Below are positions 43,701 to 54,085 of a stretch of 64,000 nucleotides of DNA, piece by piece; within the stretch, counting starts at the first letter, position 1; every line of letters starts with the position of its first letter. Below the pieces are notes generated by a model that saw nothing but the letters and a program-made list of their open reading frames with translations, had not been told where the DNA came from and did no database searches. The translations under genes were made by a program, and so were the position numbers. The DNA comes from Armigeres subalbatus. Taxonomy: Eukaryota > Arthropoda > Insecta > Diptera > Culicidae. The stretch spans positions 68,615,203-68,679,202 of the forward strand of contig NC_085139.1 in NCBI RefSeq assembly GCF_024139115.2, in the 5' to 3' direction.

Positions 43701-45318
43701 CATCTTGCATCCAGTATAATTTTGGTTCTATTGTCGCTCTATACGCTCTATATCAATTTGTGATATAATAAGATTAATGACCAATGATCAGAAAACCATC
43801 CCCAGTGGTTTGTAAATTATGAAATCAAATTCAAGATTCAATTTTCCCCTATATTGTAGTCATTTATTTTTATATGATTGGCATTATCGTTTTAATTTGC
43901 ATAAAACTATGGAACAGTAGAAGCAACTCCAATTCATAAGGGTATGTGATATTCTCCTAAACTGTGCCTATGTCTTGATGGTCCACTTTAGATCCACTCA
44001 CCTTAATTTTGCGATGCGACCAGATTACGGCATCAACTCAATTGAAATTAACTCCTAATTCTCATCAATTTCACTGACAAACAACTCATCTTGTAAATCA
44101 AACATTTATCAAATCGGTTCCACAACCACTCCATAAATCGCTTCCAATTACTTTACTTTCCAGCTCATTTATCCGAAATGAGCTCATTTACGGTCGATCA
44201 GCACCGCCGAAAAACATCACATTCAAGCTCGTAAAACCATCAGCTGGGGCAACACAACATCTCATTTTCCGCACGCTGCTGCCTGCTGGCCGGCATACCG
44301 CGTTGGAAAAATCAAACACCCATCATAAGCACCGCGCAAACAAATTTATCAACATCTCAGCCCTCCTCGGCTTCACGCATTTTTAAACAACGCAAGCAGA
44401 AGCTGCTTCCGTTGCGTCGTCGTCGTCGTCGTCGTCGACTATCTGCCGCCTGCCGCCGACAACCACCAGCAACCACTCGAAACCGACGCTTCATCTTCCA
44501 GAAAAGTGGAGCTGACAGGATGGGAGAAAAATCTGAATCACTTCTCACTTGTACGCACTGTTGTTGTTGACTAAACGCTTGAAGGGGCAGGTCAGTCAAT
44601 TGGGGAGAATGGGGAGGGTGGACAGATTATTTACAAACCATTCAGAATTGCTACTCACTCCTCGCGGTGCTCTGCTCGTCACGATTCTTACCCCAAAACA
44701 CGCGGTTGTTATGAAAGCGGTGGTTTACGTCCGAATCTTAAGTAGCCACTGATGCTGCTCGAGACTGCACGAAATTGATTCTGACAGTTGGTGCGCGTGA
44801 AAACAGAAGTTGAACAAACAAAGTAAAAATGATATTGTGCCCAAAACATTAGAAGATTGTTTGATTTTAACTGTGGAAAATGAAGCTGTGAATAGAAATG
44901 GACGAGCAGTGCGGTGCTCCCACAGTTATGGGACGCATACAGATAAGGAACACTTCTGTGTTAAAGGTTGAATAACTGACGAAATGGTAATTGTTAGCAT
45001 TTATCTACACACATTTTTTGAATAATATTTCATAATTTTTCTGTCATCTGTTGCAATCAGTTTTGATTTTGAAGGAAAACAAATAAGGTACCCCGGGGCA
45101 AGTGGGTACTATGGCTGCCGATTTATCGGTGAACGTTTCTAACGGTAACATTGTTCTAGAAATATGAAGCAGAATTATCAACGAATTCGCCTGACACAAA
45201 AAAATGTGGAATCAAAACCATTTGCGGCACTATACTAATGATATTGTTTAATCATGACTTTAAACTACCGGCAAAATCTATTACTTTTATTTCAATTCAA
45301 TGGATTTCCAACATGCAT
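40731..45318. other. 4.6 kb without recognised genes or elements
   Basis: I see no transposon ends, SINE or conserved domain. The 41750-42120 and 44000-44760 stretches are GC-balanced and may be low-copy. The open frame at 41853-42119 (88 codons) and the opposed frames at 40387-40831 have no signature; the latter only translate the purine/pyrimidine tracts. This could be intergenic or intronic host DNA. Confidence 0.35.
44414..44439 (+). repeat. (CGT)n microsatellite
   Basis: About eight CGT/GTC trinucleotides (GCGTCGTCGTCGTCGTCGTC...) in otherwise unique sequence. Confidence 0.9.
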
Positions 45319-48008
45319 GACACCTGATGTCGCCACTGCATACGCGCAGCATCTCGAGGCAGCGTTGCCGGAAGAGGGTGAGCTCGATACGGCCCCTCTT
45401 GAGAACTCCTGGAACACAGTCAAAGCAGCCATTAACGACGCAGCAGAGAACAACGTCGGGTATGTGGGACGAAATCGATGGAACGATAGGTTCGACGAAG
45501 AGTGCAGACAGATTCTGGAGGTTGAAGGACGCAGCGCGGGCGGTCGCGATGTAGCAAGGTACCCGGGAGAACGTGGAACGTTATAGACGGAAGCGGAGAC
45601 AGCAGAACCGCCTTTTTCAGGAGCAGGAACGCAGACTGGAAGTAGAGGAGTGCAAGGAGATGGAACAGCTGTGCCGTTCTCAAGAAACACGCAAGTTCTA
45701 TCAGAAGCTCAACGCATCCCGCAAAGGCTTCGTGCCGCGAACCGAAATGTGCAGGGATAAGGATGGGATCATCTTGACGGACGAACGTGTGGTGATTGAA
45801 AGGTGGATGCAACACTACGATGAACATTTGAATGGCGCTGAGAGTACAGGCAGTGAAAGTCAAGGCAGCGGAGGAGATGACTACGTCAGTTCCGCGGACG
45901 ATTGAAGCCAACCAGCCACCACCTTGAGGATGCAATCCAACAGCCAAATACCAATAAAGCAGCTGGTAATGATGGTATTGGTGCTTGGCACATCACGTTG
46001 GGCCCGGAAAAACTAGCCACCTGCACAAACTGATAGTCAGAATCTGGGAAATTGAACAGCTACCAGAGGAGTGAAGGAAGGGGTTATATGCTCCATCTAC
46101 AAAAAAGGTGACAAGCTGGAGTGTGAGAACTTTCGAGCGACCACCATCCTTAATGTCGCCTACAAAGTGATATCCCATTCACCGTTGGTGAATGAGTTCG
46201 TGGAAAGTTATCAAGCCGGCTTCGTTGTCGGCCGCTCGACAACGGACCAGATCTTTTCTGTACGGCAAATTCTTCAAAAATGCCGTGAATATTAGTCCCA
46301 ACGCACTGTTCATTGATTTCAAAGCGGCATACGACAGTATAGACCGCGTAGAGCTTTGGAAAATTATGGACGAGAACAGCTTCACTGGGAAGCCAGACTG
46401 ATCAAAGCAACGGTGGATGGTGTGCAAAACTGTGTGAAGATTTCGGGCGAACACTCCAGTTCGTTCGAATCGCGCTGGGGACTAAGACAAGGTGATGGAC
46501 TTTCATGCCTGTTGTTCAACATTGCGCTAGAAGGTGTCATGCGCAGGCCTTGGAAAACTCGTTCATAAACGAACGAATGCTTCGTTTTTAGTCCGCAGTG
46601 AGGTTTTAATTTCAGTGCACCGATTGATGTGTGCTCGACGACGTGCTGCTGGCTGCACGAACAAGGGAAGAGGCAAATACAAAGCATTCGTTTTATACAT
46701 TGAAAGTGGGGAGTTTTGAACGTAGCATCTTCACTAGCGGGTAGTGCCGAGGAGGCATCGTTTAGTAGGGCATTGTGAAATGAGGATGCTTCCTTCGTTC
46801 ATCGGCAGTGTTTCACATGCGAGTGAGTGTTGCGTGAATACAAAACCATATTAGCGAGAAAGAGAGATAATGCATCATATACCTCTCTTTCACACATTCA
46901 TTCCAACTGAAATGCGCAACTCAGTATAAGTGAGGCAAGAGAGTTAAATATTCTCTGCACAAGCGGGTGTTTGTTTTCACTCTCCAGCTGTTTCGTACAG
47001 CAGTGCCATATGGAGCGAGGAAGCATTCTTCACCAAGCACTTTGAAACTGTTCTGTCATGAAGCTATCTTCCTCGGGAGTACATTTGGTTTTGAAGCATC
47101 AGTCCTCATCTTCATTGCTTCATTCATCTAAGCCCTGGTCATGCCCTGGTCATGACTCATGCGGAGAGCCGGGTGTAACAGCCGGGGTACGATTTTCAAC
47201 AGCTCCAGTCAATTTATTTGTTTCGCGGATGACGGCCGAACATTTGCAAAGGTGGCAGAACTGTACACCCGCCTGAAACGTGAAGCAACAAAAGTTAGAC
47301 TGGTGGTGAATGCCTCAAAGACAAAGTACATGCTTGTGGGCGGAACCGAGCGCGACAGGGCCCGCCTGGGAAGCAGTGTTACGATAAATGGGGATTCCTT
47401 CGAGGTGGTCGAGGAATTCGTCTACCTTGGATCCTTGCTAACGGCTGATAACAGTGTTAGTCGGGAAATACGAAGGCGCAGCATCTGTGGAAGTCGGGCC
47501 TACTACGGGCTCCAGAAGAAACTACGGTCAAAAAAGATTCGCCACCGCACCAATTGTGTTATCTACAAGACGCTAAGAAGACCGGTTGTCCTCTACGGAC
47601 ATGAAACATGGACAATGCTCGAGGAGGACTTGCAAGCACTCGGAGTATTCGAGAGACGGGTGCTTAGGACCATCTTTGGCGGTGTGCAAGAAGACAGTGT
47701 GTGGCGGCGAAGAATGAACCACGAGCTCGCCCTGCTCTACGGCGAACCCAGTATCCAGAAGGTAGCTAAAGCCGCAAAAATACGTGGGCCAGTGCAGGTT
47801 GCAAGAATGGCGGACAGCAATCCTGCAAAGATGGTGTTCGGTTCCGATCCGGCAGATACGAAACGGCGTGGAGCGTAGCGAGCGAGTTGGGCAGACCAGG
47901 TGCAAAACAACTTGGCGAGCGTGGGGCGTATGCGAGGATGGTGAGATGCGGCCTCGAACCGTGTATTGTGGGGTCAAATCGTTGATTCAGTGTTATCTGT
48001 TTAGATGA
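45319..48008 (+). pseudogene. Non-LTR retrotransposon, RTE-like, copy 2 (5'-truncated)
   Basis: It starts within the region equivalent to 14510 of copy 1 (PDVATAYAQHLEA), so endonuclease sequence is missing, a typical 5' truncation. It continues with broken frames: 45573-45905 (CRDKDGIILTDERVVIERW), 46071-46295 (GVICSIYKKGDKLECENFRA), 46310-46390 (FIDFKAAYDSIDRVELWKIM) and 46356-46543 (LRQGDGLSCLLFNIALEGVM). A 594-bp MITE follows, then 47159-47878 with FADD at about 47222-47233; the residues just after it are deleted relative to copy 1. Several small indels make it inactive. It retains the Gln codon at the site where copy 1 has a stop, and lacks the 1.1-kb TIR insertion of copy 1. Confidence 0.9.
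46544..47137. mobile_element. 594-bp hAT-type MITE inserted in RTE copy 2
   Basis: The left end CAGGCCTTGG and the right end (minus strand) CAGGGCTTAG are short TIRs. The flanks GTCATGCG (46536-46543) and GTCATGCC (47138-47145) agree at 7 of 8 bases, consistent with hAT. Another 20 bases or so repeat the flank (CTGGTCATGACTCATGCG) before the RTE resumes. Copy 1 of the RTE shows the uninterrupted site near 15765. No coding capacity. Confidence 0.8.
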
Positions 48009-48060
48009 TTCTGATCTGTGTTTCTGCCTCCCCCGCCCAACTTCTCTCCCGTGGTTATTG

Positions 48061-48177
48061 TGGAGACGCAGAGGTATTCTCGGTGTCTAGTAGCAACAAT
48101 AACCACTAACTAACATTCCTTTTCTTTCCCAACTGATTATAAGGAATTTACAGGCGCCGTTATTGATAATCATTTGT
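48061..48177 (+). repeat. Dispersed repeat R1, copy 2
   Basis: GTGGAGACGCAGAGGTATTC, TCTAGTAGCAACAA and CAGGCGCCGTTATTGATAAT match copy 1 at 2447-2560. It is followed directly by the 107-bp MITE copy 2. Confidence 0.6.
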
Positions 48178-48179
48178 GA

Positions 48180-48286
48180 CCCTAGCAGCACACATGTTCC
48201 ACATAGGTTATAACAACTTATATGTAACCGGATTCAGTCACAATCAAGTTGATGCTACCCTTTTTGTCTGACTTGTGCTGCTCGGG
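48180..48286 (-). mobile_element. 107-bp MITE, copy 2
   Basis: Reverse complement of the element at 34075-34181, same length: CCCTAGCAGCACACATGTTC ... TCTGACTTGTGCTGCTCGGG. About 80-85% identical by eye. Confidence 0.8.
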
Positions 48287-48439
48287 CAGCTGCTGAAACG
48301 TGTACTTCGAGAATAGATCCGAGAATAGAATCCCAATCACTATTCACTTGAATCGAAGTTCAATTTGCACCAGCTCTGCTCAATCACGGAGTACCAACCA
48401 TTGATATGTACAGTCAGTCTATGCTAAACTAAGCGAAAG

Positions 48440-48980
48440 CCATTTGGCCGAATGTCGCTAGTCGGCCGACTAACACGTTAGACCTAAAGTTATCTATCTG
48501 AATTCCATTTGACCGAATTGGACGTTTGGTTTAAATGGTTGTTAGGTTTAAAACGATTAGGACGAAAGTGTAATTTGGCCGTAAGCTACATATCTAGACC
48601 AACATTTGAAAAGGGCGTAACAGCCAAAATTTATTCCTTCTGATTATTCTTCCATATATATAGCTATATATGTAGAGGAAGAATCGGAAGGCATAAATTT
48701 TGGCTGTTACTCCCTTTTCAAATGTTGGTCTAGATATGATATAGAAAGAAATATTTTCGAATTTTTTGGCCGAAGATGTTGTTTGGTCGAAGTGATCGTA
48801 TAGCAGAAGGGGTCATTTGGGTAAAAATGTTATTTGGCCAAAAGGATCGTACGGCCGACAATGCCGTATGACACAAAACGTCGTCTGGCCGAAAATGTCA
48901 TTTGACTTAAGGCTGAAATTGTCGGTCATATGGTCGAAAATGTCCTTTAGCCGAACGGATCATATGTAAATTTCGTTTGA
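48440..48980. repeat. Long TTTGGCCGAAA motif cluster, split by a hairpin MITE
   Basis: At least fifteen variants of 'CATTTGGCCGAAAATG' spaced 20-30 bases apart, on both sides of the MITE at 48597-48730. Same motif class as 8720-8960. Confidence 0.65.
48597..48730. mobile_element. Hairpin MITE, copy 2 (TA flanks)
   Basis: Same 134-bp length and arms as 20177-20310 (GACCAACATTTGAAAAGGGC at both ends in inverted orientation), with a different loop (CCATATATATAGCTATATATG) and TA on both sides. The arms differ from copy 1 at only a few bases. Confidence 0.9.
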
Positions 48981-50092
48981 AAAACGGGTGAAAACAAAGG
49001 TGAATGTGAAAATTGTGAATGATGCGATGCAGCTTTAAACTGCAAAAGGTTTCAATTTATTATCTGATTTCATTTTATTCGACAATATTTACACTTTCGG
49101 TGTTTTAACCACTCCTATGCTTTTGTTCCCCTGACTCAACAAAATAACTAATCGGGAGGGATATGTTACAACTTTACTTAGGACTGTTAAATAGTATAAC
49201 TTCTATTAGATTAAACAATCCACGTTTATTTTCAATTAGTCATTTATGTACATTTTAAAGTTTAGGTGAATTGGATTACAAATAGGCTGTAACTATTCCG
49301 ACCCACGATATCCATGAAATTATATCTTCTTTTCCTTATTTATCTTTTATTTTAAATTGGTTGCTGTCACATTTGAATGCATTTCATAATTTATTATATT
49401 GCGAAGCATTGGCCGTGCTGCCAGCGGCAACAAGAAGTGAGAAACAAGAAATGCGTTATGATGAGTGAAAAGTGAGGAATCTCACTGCGAAAGTGAGAAG
49501 TGAGAAATAAGAAGTAAAAAATCAGAAGGGTTGTGTACACGACACGACCGCTCGACGTAAACTACGTATAACTTCTTAGTGCAATGAGAATCGTAATATC
49601 ATATGAATTTTAGATTGTATACATGACACAATCGCGAATTTAACCAAAAATCATCATAATCTTTTCTCAGCATAAACATTTTTTTCAATCACCACCGACG
49701 ACTATTACAGATGATACTTGGACCGCCACCTTCGCAGACATCGTCTCACGTCAATTCAAAAAGCTGATCTCCAACGAGCGTTTGCGGTTTTGCTTGAAGT
49801 CATCGTGCGGTTGTCATTGTCTGCATTGGCAGCGTTTAAAATAATTTGTTCAAACATTTTAGTAGAACAGGTTTGTCGACAGTAGAAATGAGACATAAAA
49901 TTGCACTTACACAATTCCGCTGCAAAATTCCTCTTAATGCCTCTATCCAGTCACTAGCAGCAGCAAAACTAAAGTAAGAATAGTATGAGAAAATTTCATT
50001 TGTACGACAATTTCCAATACAGTAAACAAAAGCTTCTTCTTTATAAAATGATGGTCCTGAAAAAGGACCGATTAAGTGCGCCATTCACTATC
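48981..50092. other. Non-coding stretch with dispersed fragments
   Basis: AT-rich. It contains a small GAGAAGTG array (49435-49530), a GGGTTGTGTACACGACACGA block (49527) and a block related to 29178 (50044). The minus frame at 49836-50084 has no recognised domain. Confidence 0.35.
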
Positions 50093-50573
50093 TGTTGGGG
50101 CAGGTTCGCGATTTCCGGTGAAATTTGAACGGTTGACAAATTGGGCACTGGCTGTAATGTAGCTCCTACGCTCAGCGGGGGTGGTGATATTAGCTAATGC
50201 ACTACTTCACAAAGTTTCCACTATACGCCACTAGGAGAGTTCTTCTTCACGAATCAAACTAGTATCGTCGCTTTACACATAGTTCATTTTTATTAATTAA
50301 ACTAGAGTAGAAGTATAACTTTTGGGACACTTTCTTTTAGGATAGTTCAATTCGGAATAATTTATTTGCTGAATTTTAGGTCTAAAGAAATCTCCTTCGC
50401 TACTACTACCGTTCCATTTAAATTGAATTTCATTAGTGTATAACACTACTACTGCCGCATAGCCTATATTTAAAGTACTAGATTAAGGGTGGGTTCGGCG
50501 CGAAACTATAAACGTTTTAGACGAGAGAAGTGAGATCAATCATCGCCGCCACCTGAAATTCCTAATTTCAACA
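50093..50573 (-). repeat. Putative 3' LTR of BEL/Pao element 1
   Basis: On the minus strand this begins TGTTGAAATTAGG and ends CCTGCCCCAACA, with the TGTT...AACA termini expected of BEL LTRs, about 110 bases after the pol stop. It contains AATAAA-like signals (about 50360). I could not find a matching copy upstream of gag (56.0-56.6 kb), so the LTR assignment is unproven. Confidence 0.35.
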
Positions 50574-50684
50574 CTGGCTACTCTACTGCATGAGCTGTAC
50601 CTACTTCATTGTTTACAAAAGTTCATCAGAAACGCATGCAGAAAATGATTTACTTGTACATTTTTACAAAATTATTAGCAAATT

Positions 50685-53600
50685 TTAACAGTTTTCATTA
50701 ATTTCAGGTACATAATCTTCATAAGGTAGAAGGCAAACCTTGGTAACAGGTCGCTTGATGGTCCCTTTGCTGGTGTTAAGTCCTACAACGCGGATTAGTC
50801 CATCTCTGCCTGGATGTGCTTCGGTTATTCTGGCTAGCGGCCATCTTGCAGGTGATAGAGACTCGTCGACCAAAATCACCATTCGTCCTGGTTGAAAAGA
50901 AGTATTTGGTGTTGTTCGCCTTCCTTCTTTCTGCATCTCATGCAGATAATCCGTTCGCCAAAGATGCCAAAACTTCTGGACTCGCTCCTGAAGTTTTTGG
51001 TAGTGATCCAGTCGGTTGAGTGGTGTCTCGGTAACGTCAGCTTCAGGTAGAGCCAACATAGCGGAGCCGATGAGAAAATGTGCTGGAGTGAGGATTGCCA
51101 AATCGTCTGGGATCTCCGTCATCGGTGTGAGAGGCCTCGTATTCATACAGGCCTCAATCTGCGACAGGATAGTAGTCATGTCTTCGAAGGATAATGCGGT
51201 TTTGCCAAGTTGTCTGTGCAGGTGCTTCTTCGCCGTTTTCACTGCCGCCTCCCATAGGCCGCCAAAGTGGGGGGCCTTCGGAGGAATCATGTGCCATTGG
51301 ATTCCGTCGGTCGCGCAGATGGTGGAAATTTCTCCTGATGCTTTTTTCCGTTGCAATAATTGGTATAGTTCCCGCAATTCATTTCGTGCTCCCTCAAAAT
51401 CCTTGCCGTTGTCAGAGTATATGTGGGTCGGTCGACCACGGCGAGAAATAAACCTTCGAAGAGCTGCTATGAAAGCAGCGGTGGAGAGGCTACTAACCAG
51501 TTCGATATGCACAGCTTTCGTCGTAAAGCACACAAAAATGCTTATATATGCCTTGATACTCGATGCCCGTTTATGTGGTGGTTTCAGGTACACTGGACCA
51601 GCGTAATCGACGCCGGTGACGGTGAATGGTCTGCTTGGTGTAATTCTTCGCTGCGGTAGTTGCCCTGTTTGTTGTGCTGCTGGTGTTGGAGATGCTCGCG
51701 TGCATCGAAAACAATTGCGCATGATGCTGTTCAATAACCTTCTCCCCTGAATCGGCCAGTATTCTTGCCGCATTGCAGCTAATGTTACACGGCCGCCATC
51801 ATGCAACAGTTTGTTATGGTAGAAGACAGCAACAGAACGTGTGAAAGGATGGGAACTGGGAAGTAGGATTGGATGCTTCGTGTGATAGGGCTGCTCTGAG
51901 AGATTTAGTCTTCCCCCGACTCGAATGATTCCGTCTGAATCGAGAAATGGACTCAATAGGCGCAAATTTGATCGTTTCGATACTGGCTTCCCTCTACCCA
52001 ATTCCCTAATTTCTTCACCGAACGAATCGATTTGGGCCAGCTTTACTAGCTTCATATGAGACAGCGACAATTCCTCCACGTTGAGTACGGTACTTCCTTC
52101 TAGTCGATCTGATGATTCTCGTTGACGGCAGACATTGATGAACCGTAGGCAGTAGGCCGTTACACGAAGCAGTCGTTGGTAGGATTTGGTTCGCAAGAAA
52201 ATTTCATTCACGATTGGTCGACTTTGAATGGCCGCCACCATGATGCGTCGCTCAAAAACTTCATCGGAATGGTTGCTCACATTGGTTGTTGTTGGCCAGC
52301 TTTCCCTATGCAGACTAAGCCAAGATGGACCGTGGTGCCAAAGATCACTGCTCAGAAATTCATCCACTTTCATTCCCCTCGTTATCAGGTCAGCTGGATT
52401 ATGGATTCCTGCGACGTGGTTCCACTGCGATCCGTGGGTGGTGGTTTGAATTTCGGATACTCGGTTGGCAATGAAGGTTTTCCAAACATGCGGAGGAGAA
52501 CGTAACCACTCGAGGGTAACTGATGAATCGGACCAAAAATAGGATGCAGATATGGCCATATCGAGGGCTTCGAGGATTTTTGCGTGTAATCTGGCGGCGA
52601 GTACGGCAGCTGATAATTCCAACCTTGGTATCGATAGACGTTTGAGGGGAGCGACTCTAGATTTTGCAGCTATCAGATGAACACGGATCTGGCCTTTGGA
52701 GGAAATTGACCTGGCAAAGGTGCAAGCGCCGTATGCTTGCTCAGACGCATCAGCGAACGTGTGAAGCTCGTAGGTAGAGTTTGGAAGAAAAACGCATCGG
52801 TCAACTGCGTAGGAGGATAGCTTTGTCAAATCGGAACAGTAGGATATCCACTTCTCGTTGACAGGATCAGGAACTTCGTCATCCCATCCACATGGTTGCA
52901 GCCACAGCTCTTGCAGGAGTATTTTCGCGCGAATGACAACTGGAGCAGTGATTCCAAGAGGGTCGAAATGCTTGGATACACCAGATAGAATCGTCCTTTT
53001 TGTTGAAGCACTAGTAGGATCGATGGAAGCAATTTCAAAGCTTAATTTATCTGGTTTGGGCTCCCATCTCACGCCTAGAGTTTTGACTGCCTTTTCTGTT
53101 TCGAGATTCAGAAATGCTTTCGTTTCAATTTGTGACGGATCTAGACCTTCAAGTACCCGTGAATCGTTGGATGCCCATTTGCGGAGCTGAAACCCGCCTT
53201 TCGCGAGCAGCTGATTCAATTCAGTTCTGGTATGGATTGCTTCGCCGATGGATTGGGCACCTCCTATAAAGTCGTCGACATAAAAGTTTTTCACCAGGGC
53301 TGGTCCTCCGAGCGGAAAGTTGTCTCCTTCATCTTTACACAATTGACTTAGGGTGCGAGTAGCAAGAAAAGACGAAGACGCCAAACCGTACGTTACGGTT
53401 AACAATTCGCACGTTTCGATGGGGCCATCGGGTTGAAAACGCCAAAATATTCTTTGCAGAGGGGTGTCTCTTGGGTCGACCAGTACCTGACGGTACATTT
53501 TCTCGATGTCAGCGACGAGTGCAACAGGGTACTTGCGAAAACGAAGAATTAAGGTGAGCAATTCGTCTTGCACTACTGGACCAACTTGTAGGGTGTCGTT

Positions 53601-54053
53601 CAGGGAAAATCCGGTAGTGGAGTGTACCGATCCATTGAATACCACACGGGCTTTTGTGGTGATGCTTGACTCCTTCACGACGGGATGGTGCGGAATGTAA
53701 GAGACCTGTGGCGGCTCGGGTTCATTCGCAGAAATGATTCGAAGGTGGCCTAACGATAGATACTCGGCGAGAAAATTTTGGTATTCCTGCTTCAAGTTCG
53801 GATCGCGCTCCAAGCGTTTCTCCAGGGAATGGTATTGGCGCATGGCAACAGCTTTCGTATCACCCAGCATGTGATCGAAATCGGGATGGCGTGGAAGACG
53901 CACCATATATCTTCCTTCAGAATTTCGGGTAACATTCTCTACGAAATGTGTCTCGCATTGCTGTTCTTCGACGGAATAGTTTGGTTTGTTATTGATCTCT
54001 TCCATTTTCCAGAAGCGCTCAATTGCATCATGGAGGGGATCTGATACGGACAC
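50685..54053 (-). CDS. BEL/Pao retrotransposon pol (RT, RNase H, integrase), intact frame
   Basis: 1122 residues. Reverse transcriptase about 60-300: D182 in VADIEKMYRQV and the catalytic YVDD at 258-261. RNase H about 430-540: D435 (FADASEQAYG), E479 (PRLEL), D509 (FWSDSS). Integrase about 720-960: zinc-binding H746, H751, C781, C784, then the D816 (TGVDYAGP), D881 (YSDNGKDFEG), E935 (GGLWEAAV) triad. A C-terminal block with FWHLWRTDYL, PGRMVILVDESLSPARWPLA and IKRPVTKVCLLP matches the domain that ends BEL/Pao pol proteins (DUF5641). All catalytic residues are present. The start used is the first Met of the open frame; in BEL elements gag and pol form one frame, and here a one-base change near 54115 separates them, so this is probably not a natural start. 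A 3' LTR may follow at 50573-50093. Confidence 0.92.
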   Translation of the reverse strand: MSVSDPLHDAIERFWKMEEINNKPNYSVEEQQCETHFVENVTRNSEGRYMVRLPRHPDFDHMLGDTKAVAMRQYHSLEKRLERDPNLKQEYQNFLAEYLSLGHLRIISANEPEPPQVSYIPHHPVVKESSITTKARVVFNGSVHSTTGFSLNDTLQVGPVVQDELLTLILRFRKYPVALVADIEKMYRQVLVDPRDTPLQRIFWRFQPDGPIETCELLTVTYGLASSSFLATRTLSQLCKDEGDNFPLGGPALVKNFYVDDFIGGAQSIGEAIHTRTELNQLLAKGGFQLRKWASNDSRVLEGLDPSQIETKAFLNLETEKAVKTLGVRWEPKPDKLSFEIASIDPTSASTKRTILSGVSKHFDPLGITAPVVIRAKILLQELWLQPCGWDDEVPDPVNEKWISYCSDLTKLSSYAVDRCVFLPNSTYELHTFADASEQAYGACTFARSISSKGQIRVHLIAAKSRVAPLKRLSIPRLELSAAVLAARLHAKILEALDMAISASYFWSDSSVTLEWLRSPPHVWKTFIANRVSEIQTTTHGSQWNHVAGIHNPADLITRGMKVDEFLSSDLWHHGPSWLSLHRESWPTTTNVSNHSDEVFERRIMVAAIQSRPIVNEIFLRTKSYQRLLRVTAYCLRFINVCRQRESSDRLEGSTVLNVEELSLSHMKLVKLAQIDSFGEEIRELGRGKPVSKRSNLRLLSPFLDSDGIIRVGGRLNLSEQPYHTKHPILLPSSHPFTRSVAVFYHNKLLHDGGRVTLAAMRQEYWPIQGRRLLNSIMRNCFRCTRASPTPAAQQTGQLPQRRITPSRPFTVTGVDYAGPVYLKPPHKRASSIKAYISIFVCFTTKAVHIELVSSLSTAAFIAALRRFISRRGRPTHIYSDNGKDFEGARNELRELYQLLQRKKASGEISTICATDGIQWHMIPPKAPHFGGLWEAAVKTAKKHLHRQLGKTALSFEDMTTILSQIEACMNTRPLTPMTEIPDDLAILTPAHFLIGSAMLALPEADVTETPLNRLDHYQKLQERVQKFWHLWRTDYLHEMQKEGRRTTPNTSFQPGRMVILVDESLSPARWPLARITEAHPGRDGLIRVVGLNTSKGTIKRPVTKVCLLPYEDYVPEINENC

Positions 54054-54085
54054 GTGACAGGCAACGGGTTCAACGACGGGTGAAA

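Noticed and set aside
45432..45947. Minus-strand 171-codon frame in RTE copy 2
   Set aside because: Antisense shadow of the RTE reading frame; similar shadows occur at the same place in copy 1.
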